From NCBI GenBank assembly GCA_947581665.1, contig CANPVI010000005.1:1-23473 (forward strand): a DNA stretch of 23,473 nucleotides, in the 5' to 3' direction. Source of the DNA: an uncultured Atopobiaceae bacterium. GTDB lineage: Bacteria > Actinomycetota > Coriobacteriia > Coriobacteriales > Atopobiaceae. Positions 14,195 through 22,401 of the stretch are shown piece after piece. How positions within the stretch are numbered: the first letter of the stretch is position 1; every line of letters begins with the position of its first letter. The notes under the pieces were generated by a model that worked only from the letters and a program-made list of their open reading frames with translations, ran no database searches and was not told where the DNA came from. Made by a program: the position numbers and the translations under genes.

Positions 14195-15886
14195 ATGGCC
14201 GCCTCGCACAAGCGCAAGCCGACTCCGAGATCCAACACGAGCGGGCTTCACCGGGCGCAGCGCACCATCTCTGCGGACGCCGGCGAACCGCAAGCGCGAC
14301 CCCGCGTGCCAAAGAGCGAGCTCAGCGGCAATACGACCGAACTCGATGCCACGGCCATCGCCGAAGGGGCGCGCGCCCGGGGCGCGATCTCCGCACGGCA
14401 CGGACACCGCATCGAGACGATCCGCCACGCGCGCCGCTCCACCAGTGCCGATGAGGGGAGCCAGAACCCCGCGGGCGACGTCCCCGCGCCAGGCGACGGG
14501 ACCCCGAGTACGCCCACGCGCCCCATCACGCGCCCGAACCAGCGGCCCGAGGAGAGCCCCTACGTCCTCGCGCCGCGCGCCGCCTCGGCGAAGAAGCGCA
14601 CCCCACGGCGTCGCAACAAGGCGCCGAAGGGCGTGATCATCGCCGCGTGCTGCGTGGTGGCGGTGGCCGTGGGGCTCGTGGTCGCCTTCGCCGCGGGTGC
14701 CTTCAACACGCCCGTCACCTCGCCTTCCGAAGGCATGGACGGCCTCTACGTGCCGCCGGTGGAGGACGATCCCGCGGATGGCGAAGGTGGCGTCGCTCCC
14801 ACGATGGGCGAGGCGTCGGTGTCGCTCTCGGCCGTGGGCGACAACCTCATGCACATCCCCGTGGTGAACACGGCCGACTACGCCGAGGGCTCCTACGGCG
14901 ACGGCCTCTACGACTTCACCGTGCTCTACGCCGGCGTGAAGGACATCATCGACACGCACGACATCAACTTCATCGACATCGAGACGCCCATGGGCGGCGA
15001 TGAGCGCGGCATCAGCGGATATCCGTCTTTCAACACGCCCTCCGACGACGCCGCCGACATCGCGGACTTCGGCTTCAACCTCGCCAGCACCGCCACGAAC
15101 CACGCGTGGGACGGCGGCCTCGAGGGCATCCAGAACATGAACGCCACCTGGGCCGAGCATCCCGAGGTGGTGGTGACGGGCACCTTCGTGAACCAGGAGG
15201 ACCGCGACCGCATCCGCGTCTTCGAGAAGAACGGGATCACGTTCGCCTTCCTCGCCTACCAGGACTACCTGAACGGCTACGTGCTGCCCGACGACCTCTC
15301 GTGGGCCATCGCCGATTCGAATGATCGCGCGAAGGTGAAGGCGGACATCGACAAGGCCCACGAGCTCGCGGAGTGCGTGATCGTGGCCATGAGCTGGGGC
15401 GACGAATACGCCAACCAACCGAACCAGTCCCAGCGCGACTGCGCGCAATTCTTCGCCGACAACGGCGTGGATCTCGTCCTCGGATTCGGCCCGCACGTGA
15501 TCCAACCCGTCGAGTGGCTCGACGCCGCGCACACCACGGGCGACGGCGCGGAGAACCCCTTCGCCGGCCACCGGACACTCGCCGTCTTCTCCCTCGGCAA
15601 CTTCGTGAGCAACCAGCAAGACGCCTTCAGCAACGTGGAAGGGTGCTTCACCTGCAATATCACGCGCGATGCGAACGACGCGATCGCGATCGCCGACCCC
15701 ACGTGGATCCCGCTCGTGAACCACTTCTCCGGCGGCGCCGGCCACACGGTCTACCAGCTGAAGAACTACACGGAGGAGCTCGCGCGCCAGCACGACGTCC
15801 TCGGTTCCCTCGAAGACCCCCTCGGCTACGTCCGAAGCTACACGACCGACTACATCAACCCCGAGGTCGTCAATATCGACATGTAG
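14195..15886 (+). CDS. CapA/PgsA-like (PGA_cap) metallophosphatase-fold membrane protein (563 aa)
   Basis: Proteins of the PGA_cap family have a calcineurin-like fold and take part in poly-gamma-glutamate or other envelope polymer handling; exact substrate here is unknown. Residues 1-146 are basic, rich in Pro, Arg and Thr and look disordered and cytoplasmic. One membrane helix follows (147-169), and residues about 205-550 form the external domain. Metal-site motifs are GDNLMH (215-220), FIDIETP, ATNHAWDGG, MSWGDEY, GFGPHVIQPVEW and SLGNFVSNQ, in the usual order. Other pgs/cap genes are absent nearby, so capsule synthesis is not proven. Start 14195 follows AAGGGG, 9 bp after lemA. Two copies of the 26-bp inverted-repeat family and another hairpin lie directly downstream. 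Confidence 0.88.
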   Translation: MAASHKRKPTPRSNTSGLHRAQRTISADAGEPQARPRVPKSELSGNTTELDATAIAEGARARGAISARHGHRIETIRHARRSTSADEGSQNPAGDVPAPGDGTPSTPTRPITRPNQRPEESPYVLAPRAASAKKRTPRRRNKAPKGVIIAACCVVAVAVGLVVAFAAGAFNTPVTSPSEGMDGLYVPPVEDDPADGEGGVAPTMGEASVSLSAVGDNLMHIPVVNTADYAEGSYGDGLYDFTVLYAGVKDIIDTHDINFIDIETPMGGDERGISGYPSFNTPSDDAADIADFGFNLASTATNHAWDGGLEGIQNMNATWAEHPEVVVTGTFVNQEDRDRIRVFEKNGITFAFLAYQDYLNGYVLPDDLSWAIADSNDRAKVKADIDKAHELAECVIVAMSWGDEYANQPNQSQRDCAQFFADNGVDLVLGFGPHVIQPVEWLDAAHTTGDGAENPFAGHRTLAVFSLGNFVSNQQDAFSNVEGCFTCNITRDANDAIAIADPTWIPLVNHFSGGAGHTVYQLKNYTEELARQHDVLGSLEDPLGYVRSYTTDYINPEVVNIDM

Positions 15887-15895
15887 CCCTGATTA

Positions 15896-15954
15896 CGCCG
15901 CGCACTCAATTATTCGGTGCGCGCCCTTCGCACCGAATAATTGAGTGCGCGGCG
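15896..15954. repeat. Long perfect inverted repeat, copy 2 of 3 (26-bp arms), after the CapA-like gene
   Basis: Arms 15896-15921 and 15929-15954 are perfectly complementary over 26 nt with a 7-nt loop. The arm is CGCC-N11-TATT-CGGTGCG, with N11 = GCGCACTCAAT. It starts 9 bp after the stop codon of the CapA-like gene. No T-run follows the stem on the plus strand (GCGCCAAC). Confidence 0.85.
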
Positions 15955-15966
15955 GCGCCAACAATG

Positions 15967-15995
15967 TGCCCGGCTTCGCGCTGCGAAGCCGGGCA
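15967..15995. terminator. GC-rich hairpin between CapA-like gene and pgi
   Basis: TGCCCGGCTTCGC (15967-15979) pairs perfectly with 15983-15995 around a 3-nt GCT loop. No T-run follows on either strand, so an intrinsic terminator is only a guess. It lies between inverted-repeat copies 2 and 3 and does not share their sequence pattern. Confidence 0.5.
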
Positions 15996-16010
15996 TCCGC
16001 GTTACCAAAG

Positions 16011-16069
16011 CGCCCTGGACGCAGGTTTTCGGTGCGAGAATCGCGCACCGAAAACCTGCGTCCAGGGCG
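16011..16069. repeat. Long perfect inverted repeat, copy 3 of 3 (26-bp arms), after pgi
   Basis: Arms 16011-16036 and 16044-16069 are perfectly complementary over 26 nt with a 7-nt loop. The arm is CGCC-N11-TTTT-CGGTGCG, with N11 = CTGGACGCAGG. It ends 8 bp from the pgi stop codon. On the plus strand TAAAG follows the stem. Confidence 0.85.
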
Positions 16070-16077
16070 TAAAGGGC

Positions 16078-17769
<1,692 letters not shown>

Positions 17770-17833
17770 GGCGATCCTTCCCTTGCGCGCGACGCTCGCG
17801 CGGCTTCACGTTTCAGTGCCCTAGCCTACTCCA

Positions 17834-17877
17834 CGAACCTCGCCGCGCGGACCACGAGCGGCCGAACGCGAGGTTCG
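17834..17877 (-). terminator. Nested hairpin after the 181-aa gene
   Basis: CGAACCTCG (17834-17842) pairs with CGAGGTTCG (17869-17877), and GCCGC/GCGGC can pair inside. It begins 2 bp beyond the stop codon of the upstream minus-strand gene, as a terminator would, but no T-run follows. Function is inferred from position. Confidence 0.4.
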
Positions 17878-17878
17878 C

Positions 17879-18424
17879 TCAGTACGGTTCCGCGAGTGGA
17901 GGAAGGCGCTTCAGGCGCGCCCACATGAGCTGCTTTTGCGCGGGGTCGGCAAGTGACGCGGCAAAGTCCCCGAGCGCCATCACGCGAAGCCCCACCACCT
18001 GGACCACGAGGCCCGGCTCGAGGAGCGCCTCCGAGAGATCCGCGAGCTCCACGAGGTCGGTGGCGAGCGTCTCCGAGAGGAGCGTACGCGCGGCCTCGTC
18101 CGTGGCCACCACGCTTAGGGGCGAGAGCGTCGCGATCGTGAGCGCGAGGAGCTCCGGCGCCATCCTCTCGCCGTTCTCGAGCACGCCGAGGCAGCCCGCC
18201 CAGTCCTCGGGCGCGTAGCCGAGCGCGCTCGTGGCCTTGAAGAGCGCGGCCCCGTCCTCGCCAGAGAGCGGTTCGGCGCCCAAGGCCTCGGCCTCGCTCG
18301 GCGTGCCCTTCACGAAGAGGATCGTGGGAAACGCGCAACCGGCGAGCCGCACGCCCCGTTCGGCGAGGGTCTTGAGCTCGGCTTCCGCCTTCGCTCGCGC
18401 CGCCTCTTTCGCACTCTTGGCCAT
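17879..18424 (-). CDS. Hypothetical protein, faint uracil-DNA-glycosylase-like N-terminus (181 aa)
   Basis: I do not recognise this protein firmly. A basic, Ala/Lys-rich helix (residues 1-25) is followed by AFPTILFVKGTPSEAEALGAEPLSGEDGAALFKATSALGYAPEDWA. This pattern recalls the family 4/5 uracil-DNA glycosylase opening (hydrophobic strand, G-x-x-P/S-x-x-E, later F/L-x-G-x-x-G-x-L-L), though the usual GEAPG catalytic loop is not intact. The rest is Leu/Ala-rich with a strand VVQVVGLRVMALGDFAASL, and the end is KQLMWARLKRLPPLAEPY. No signal peptide, membrane segment or iron-sulfur cysteines are seen. Start 18424 has GAGGT upstream. It is divergent from trxA and upstream of pgi on the same strand. 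The glycosylase relation is inference and could be wrong; a structural or non-catalytic relative is possible. Confidence 0.65.
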   Translation of the reverse strand: MAKSAKEAARAKAEAELKTLAERGVRLAGCAFPTILFVKGTPSEAEALGAEPLSGEDGAALFKATSALGYAPEDWAGCLGVLENGERMAPELLALTIATLSPLSVVATDEAARTLLSETLATDLVELADLSEALLEPGLVVQVVGLRVMALGDFAASLADPAQKQLMWARLKRLPPLAEPY

Positions 18425-18505
18425 GCCACCTCGCCTTCGCGTCCGCCGTTCGGCGGTTTGCTCGAAGTCTAGGGCATCTCGCGTCAGAAACTTCCTGCTC
18501 GCGGG

Positions 18506-18551
18506 TATAGAAGTGCCGAGCGCAGGCGCGCCCTTCGGGGCGTTTCTTCTT
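18506..18551 (+). promoter_or_regulatory. trxA leader: -10 box followed by a terminator-like UUCG hairpin
   Basis: TATAGA (18506-18511) is a fair -10 box. The leader then contains CGCCC-TTCG-GGGCG (18529-18542), a stable stem closed by a UUCG tetraloop, followed by the T-rich run TTTCTTCTT (18543-18551), and then GGAGG and the trxA ATG at 18565. The hairpin plus pyrimidine run resembles an intrinsic terminator placed in a 5' leader, so attenuation is possible. Confidence 0.4.
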
Positions 18552-18564
18552 CCGGAGGCACGAA

Positions 18565-18885
18565 ATGGCCGTACACGAACTCACCGCCCAGAACTTCGAC
18601 AGCGTCATAAACGGGGCAAGCAAGCCGGTCCTCGTGGACTTTTGGGCATCGTGGTGCGGGCCGTGCCGCCTCCTCTCCCCCATCGTGGACGAGCTCGCCG
18701 AGGAGATGTCCTCCCAGATGGACGTCTATAAATGTAACGTCGAGGAGAGTCAGGACCTCGCCGTGCGCTTCCAGGTGATGAGCATCCCCACGCTCATCCT
18801 CTTCAAGGGCGGAAAGCCCGTGCACACCATGGTGGGCGCCGTGCCGAAGGCCAAGCTCGCCCAGGAGCTGCGGTCGGTGCTCTAG
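18565..18885 (+). CDS. trxA: Thioredoxin
   Basis: A small cytoplasmic dithiol-disulfide exchange protein that reduces disulfides in target proteins using electrons from thioredoxin reductase. The active site WCGPC places the redox cysteines at C31 and C34, preceded by the usual VLVDFWASW strand. The cis-proline loop is seen in VMSIPTLILFKGG, and the C-terminal strand and helix are complete. Length 106 aa is the family norm. GGAGG lies 6 nt upstream of ATG 18565. It is divergent from the 181-aa gene and 30 bp before the PAP2 gene, which appears to have its own promoter. Confidence 0.96.
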   Translation: MAVHELTAQNFDSVINGASKPVLVDFWASWCGPCRLLSPIVDELAEEMSSQMDVYKCNVEESQDLAVRFQVMSIPTLILFKGGKPVHTMVGAVPKAKLAQELRSVL

Positions 18886-18903
18886 GCCCGCCGCGCGCCG
18901 CCT

Positions 18904-18909
18904 TAGAAT
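18904..18909 (+). promoter_or_regulatory. -10 box of a probable leaderless PAP2 gene mRNA
   Basis: TAGAAT is followed by exactly six bases and then the ATG at 18916, which places the transcription start on the start codon. No Shine-Dalgarno sequence is visible before this ATG. The arrangement is the same as for the methyltransferase at 3382. Confidence 0.45.
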
Positions 18910-18915
18910 GGGCGC

Positions 18916-19632
18916 ATGGCGTCGCCCTCGCAAAGCACACATCTCCGTGAACGCGCGCATCGCGTGACGGATTTCGCGCGTCGCTACGGCTGGATCATCC
19001 TCGCAGTCGTGGCGTCGGTGCTTTTGTTCGTGGTGGTCCAGCGGCTCGTGGAAGGCGAGCTCGTGCGCCTGGACAGCACCATCTACTGGAACTTCGTGCA
19101 CCCGCTCCAAAGCGAGTGGCTCACCTCGGCGATGATCGCCATCACGAACCTCGCCGCCATCCCCACGCTCCTCGTGGTGCTGCTCGTGCTCGCGGCGCTC
19201 GTACCGGGGTGGAAGCCCGCCACCTGCGCGCTCGTGAACCTTTTGCTCGTGGTGTGCCTGAACGAGCTCCTGAAGCAGATCGTGCAGCGCCCGCGCCCCG
19301 AGGGCTACCGCCTCATCGCCGAGCAGGGGTTCAGCTTCCCCTCGGGCCACTCGATGGTGGCCATGGCCTTCTACGGCCTCTTCATCTGGATGATCTGGCG
19401 CTACGAGACGGATGCGCGGCTCAAGTGGCTGAAGTCCGCGGGCTTTGTCGCCATCATCCTCTTGGTGGGTTTTTCGCGCATCTACCTCGGCGTCCACTAC
19501 TTCTCAGACGTCCTCGCGGGATGGTGCGTGAGCTATCTCTGGCTCGTCTTCTTCACGCAGGTGGTGGCGAAGCGCTTCATGCCACCCGCCCCCGAGCATC
19601 CAAGCCCGCCCGCTGCCGGCGCGAGGGGCTAG
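18916..19632 (+). CDS. PAP2-family membrane phosphatase (PgpB-like, 238 aa)
   Basis: Integral membrane lipid phosphatase, probably acting on undecaprenyl diphosphate, phosphatidylglycerol phosphate or a similar lipid. The three-part catalytic signature is complete: K120xxxxxxR127P (KQIVQRPRP), PSGH (142-145) and S187R-x5-H194xxxD198 (SRIYLGVHYFSD). About six membrane helices are seen, at roughly 25-43, 70-95, 101-118, 145-161, 172-190 and 199-216. The short C-terminal tail is Pro/Ala-rich. ATG 18916 follows a -10 box directly. The stop codon overlaps that of the convergent phosphodiesterase gene by the palindrome CTAG (19629-19632). A role in recycling the lipid carrier for cell-wall polymers would fit the other envelope genes here but is inference. 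Confidence 0.93.
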   Translation: MASPSQSTHLRERAHRVTDFARRYGWIILAVVASVLLFVVVQRLVEGELVRLDSTIYWNFVHPLQSEWLTSAMIAITNLAAIPTLLVVLLVLAALVPGWKPATCALVNLLLVVCLNELLKQIVQRPRPEGYRLIAEQGFSFPSGHSMVAMAFYGLFIWMIWRYETDARLKWLKSAGFVAIILLVGFSRIYLGVHYFSDVLAGWCVSYLWLVFFTQVVAKRFMPPAPEHPSPPAAGARG

Positions 19633-20141
19633 AAGAACCACCACCAGGCGCGCTCCTTATCCTCCTCGCTCATGGGCAGCTGGACGATCTCGGGATCCTC
19701 CACCTTGCCGCCTTTGAGAAAGAGGCGACCGATCGTGGGGCCCTCCTTCGAGCGCGGGCTCGTGGGCGAGCCGGGATTCATGATGAGCGTGCCGTTGTCG
19801 GCGTACTCGATCACGGGACGGTGCGTGTGGCCGAAGATGCACACGTCGGCCGTCTTCGGGCGCATCTGCTCCCTATGGTGGACCACCTGGAAGCGCACCC
19901 CTCCGAGGGAGAAGCGCGCCTCGCGGCCGATGTTCGGGCCGTATTCGTAGGGGTAGTCGTTGTTGCCGAGGCACAGGTGCACCGGCGCGATCCCCTCGAG
20001 GGCCTCGAGGTCGGCGCGAGAGCAAATGTCTCCCGCGTGGATGAGGTAATCGCACCCGCGAAGCTCATCGAGGAGCTCTTCGGAGAGGTAGCCGTGCGTA
20101 TCGCTCACCACGTCCACCCGAAGGCGACCCGCACGCCCCAT
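19629..20141 (-). CDS. YfcE/MJ0936-type metallophosphodiesterase (170 aa)
   Basis: Calcineurin-like phosphodiesterase of the small YfcE family; the natural substrate is uncertain. Metal-binding motifs are in order: SDTHG (D14, H16), HAGDI (D38), GNND (59-62, N60), VVHHRE (H88) and GHTH (H105, H107), followed by NPGS (122-125). Length matches the family. ATG 20141 has a GA-rich GAGGGGAG sequence upstream. It begins 15 bp after the LytTR regulator stop, so it is probably the last gene of that transcript. Its stop shares CTAG with the convergent PAP2 gene. The C-terminal residues WWWFF are unusually aromatic. Confidence 0.94.
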   Translation of the reverse strand: MGRAGRLRVDVVSDTHGYLSEELLDELRGCDYLIHAGDICSRADLEALEGIAPVHLCLGNNDYPYEYGPNIGREARFSLGGVRFQVVHHREQMRPKTADVCIFGHTHRPVIEYADNGTLIMNPGSPTSPRSKEGPTIGRLFLKGGKVEDPEIVQLPMSEEDKERAWWWFF

Positions 20142-20156
20142 GGCACTCCCCTCGCG

Positions 20157-20876
20157 CTAAAGGCCGAGGGCTCGCTTCAATTGCACGACGCGGCGCCTCG
20201 ACACCGAAACCTTCTTCCCGCTGATGCCGTTCAGGCCGAGCTTGAGGATACCGCTCGAGACGACCTCGACGTCCTCGACGTGCGCGAGGTTCACGATGTA
20301 GCCACGGTGCACGCGGAAGAAGCCATGCGGGCCGAGGCGGTTCTCGAGCTGCGCGAGCGAGATCGTGGAGAGGTAGCGATCGGTGTCGGTGTAGATGCAG
20401 GAGTAGTCGTCCTTGGCCTCGATGTAGCGGATCTGGTCCACCGGCACGAGCACCTTGCGACCGCTCTTCTCCACCGGGATGCGCTCCTGGGGTGGGCGCG
20501 ACTGGCGGCGTGGCGTGGCGTGCGCGGCCACTTTGTCCAGCGCGGCGTTCAGGCGCTCCTCCTCCACGGGCTTCACGAGGTAGTCGATGGCCTCCACCTC
20601 GAAGGCCTTGAGGGCATACTCGCCGTAGGCCGTCACGAAGACGATGGCGGGCGGGTTCTTGAGCTTGTGGAGCGCCTCGGCGAGCGACATGCCGTCGGTC
20701 TTGGGCATGCGGATGTCGAGGAAGAGCACGTCGGGACGCCCGTCCATGAGCTTCTGGACGGCCTCGCGCGCGCCGGACGCTTCGACGATGGATTCAACGC
20801 GACCAGATTGTTCGAGCAGGTACCTGAGCTCCGAACGGGCGGGAGCCTCGTCATCGACAATCATCGCACTGAGCAT
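20157..20876 (-). CDS. LytTR-family response regulator (LytR/AlgR type, 239 aa)
   Basis: Two-component response regulator. The receiver domain (residues 1-120) has the acidic pocket D8-D9 in MIVDDE, phospho-acceptor D54 in LFLDIRMPKTDG, T82 and K102 in the usual order. A linker rich in Arg/Pro/Gln leads to a LytTR DNA-binding domain (about 133-237) with VDQIRYIEAKDDYSCIYT and FFRVHRGYIVNLAHVEDV. The start at 20876 (MLSAMIVDDE) is taken because GAGG lies upstream and the extra N-terminal residues of the longer frame (to 20924) overlap the promoter region. It lies downstream of the LytS-like kinase (148 bp gap), with which it presumably pairs, but has its own promoter carrying an inverted repeat. 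Confidence 0.95.
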   Translation of the reverse strand: MLSAMIVDDEAPARSELRYLLEQSGRVESIVEASGAREAVQKLMDGRPDVLFLDIRMPKTDGMSLAEALHKLKNPPAIVFVTAYGEYALKAFEVEAIDYLVKPVEEERLNAALDKVAAHATPRRQSRPPQERIPVEKSGRKVLVPVDQIRYIEAKDDYSCIYTDTDRYLSTISLAQLENRLGPHGFFRVHRGYIVNLAHVEDVEVVSSGILKLGLNGISGKKVSVSRRRVVQLKRALGL

Positions 20877-20926
20877 GAATGCCACCTCTCCTGGCGGAAC
20901 CGTGCGTCGTTCCCCCGGACGCACAC

Positions 20927-20968
20927 ATTCCTGAAAAGCATTGTAAAGATACCCGCTTTTTCAGGAAT
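20927..20968 (-). promoter_or_regulatory. Promoter of the LytTR regulator with a flanking 11-bp inverted repeat
   Basis: ATTCCTGAAAA (20927-20937) and TTTTCAGGAAT (20958-20968) are perfect inverted arms with a 20-nt spacer. On the minus strand the spacer contains TACAAT (20940-20945) as a -10 box, and one arm supplies TTCCTG at a 16-bp distance as a weak -35. The other arm covers the predicted start point. A dimeric regulator binding both arms would bracket the polymerase site. LytTR proteins usually bind direct repeats, so the ligand may be another factor. Confidence 0.55.
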
Positions 20969-21024
20969 TACGCAATCCGGCAACCACGAGTTTGCAAATC
21001 TGAATCGTGGGCGCTCGTGCCCGG

Positions 21025-22401
21025 CTACTGGGTGCTTTCGATGCGCGGCAAGCGCAACGCGCCGTTGAGACGCAGCGTCACCACCGTGCCCTCGTCGGGC
21101 CGCGACACGATGTCCATGTCGGAGCCTTGCTCATACTGCTTGACGATGCGCTCGTGCACGTTGCGAAGCGCGGTGCCGGTGCCGCGCGTGGGGTCGTCCA
21201 CTTCGCGCGCGATCGGCGCGTCCCAGTCTGCCTGGAGCCGCTCGAGCTCGGTTTTCGTCATGCCCACGCCGTCGTCGGCCACGGAGATGAGGAGGTCGTC
21301 GCCCTCGGTGGTGGCGTAGACGTCGATGTGGAGCGTGCCCGTCTCGCGCATCGCGTGGGCCACGGCGTTCTCCACGATCGGTTGGATGATGAAGGACGGC
21401 ACCGGCACGTCGCCAAGGCCCTCGGACAGCTCCTCCTGCTCGCTGATGCGATCGCGCCCGAAACGGGCGTATTCGAAGATGAGGTAGCGGCGCGTCTGCT
21501 CGAGCTCGCGCGAGAGCGGGATGAGGCTATCGGAGTTCTCGAGCGTCTGGCGATAGAAGCGCGCGAACTCGCGGAGGAGGTCGCGCGCGCGGAGCGGATC
21601 CGTGCGGATGAGCGCGCTGATGGTGTTGATCGTGTTGAAGAGGAAGTGCGGGTTGATCTGCGCTTGGAGCGCGCGGACCTCGGCCTCGGTGGCGAGGTGC
21701 GACTGGCGATCGAGCTCGGAGAGCGCGAGCTGCGTGGAGAGGAGCTCGGCGAAGCCTTGCGCCACGGCGCGCTCCGTGCGATCGATGTCGCGGTAGTTCG
21801 AATAGTAGAACTTGATGACGCCGATGGTCTCGCCGCGCACTCGAAGCGGGCACACGATGCCGGCGGGCAGGAACGACACCTCGCGCAGGCGCTCGGCGGT
21901 GTCCATCTCGTCGAGGTCCTTCATCTGCGCCGGTGTGATGGACGAGAAGGTCTGCGTGGTGCCACCGGCGAGGACGTCCATGGTGGCCTGGGTGCGCACG
22001 GGGCTTCCCGGCGGGAACTCCGGCTCGAGCACGCCCACGTAGGCGAGCACGTGCTCGCGGTCGGTGATGGCCACCGCCTCGGCGCGCGTCTCGTGCCAGA
22101 GGAGCTCGCACACGGCACGGCACCCGGCCGGCGTAAGGCCCTCGCGGATGAAGGCGAGCGTGGTGGAGGCCGTGCGAAGGGTCTGCTCGGTGGCCATGCT
22201 CTTGATGTGGTCCGGCGCGCTGAGCGAACGCACGCTCGTGAAGATGGCGATGACCATGAAGATGCCCGCGATAGCGGCGAACGGCCATTGATCCGACACG
22301 ATGCACCATACGAACGCCGTGCCGAGGCCTACGAGGGCGAGCACGAGGAGCACGATCACGTAGACGCTGAATGAAGTCCAGAACTTCCGATAGGTGTTCA
22401 C
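21025..22401 (-). CDS. LytS-type sensor histidine kinase with GAF domain (458 aa)
   Basis: Membrane sensor kinase for the LytTR regulator. Two membrane helices lie near the N-terminus (about 11-34 and 40-56), a GAF-like sensor domain spans about 80-225, and the His_kinase domain has LQAQINPHFLFNTINTIS with phospho-acceptor H252. The ATPase domain has QPIVENAVAHA (N box), ADDGVGM and GTGTALRNVHERI. There is no long 5TM LytS input region, so it senses mainly through GAF or the short membrane part. The start is GTG at 22401, whose last two bases form part of the upstream gene's TGA (GTGA overlap), with GAGG upstream. This implies translational coupling to the glycosyltransferase-like gene. Confidence 0.94.
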   Translation of the reverse strand: MNTYRKFWTSFSVYVIVLLVLALVGLGTAFVWCIVSDQWPFAAIAGIFMVIAIFTSVRSLSAPDHIKSMATEQTLRTASTTLAFIREGLTPAGCRAVCELLWHETRAEAVAITDREHVLAYVGVLEPEFPPGSPVRTQATMDVLAGGTTQTFSSITPAQMKDLDEMDTAERLREVSFLPAGIVCPLRVRGETIGVIKFYYSNYRDIDRTERAVAQGFAELLSTQLALSELDRQSHLATEAEVRALQAQINPHFLFNTINTISALIRTDPLRARDLLREFARFYRQTLENSDSLIPLSRELEQTRRYLIFEYARFGRDRISEQEELSEGLGDVPVPSFIIQPIVENAVAHAMRETGTLHIDVYATTEGDDLLISVADDGVGMTKTELERLQADWDAPIAREVDDPTRGTGTALRNVHERIVKQYEQGSDMDIVSRPDEGTVVTLRLNGALRLPRIESTQ

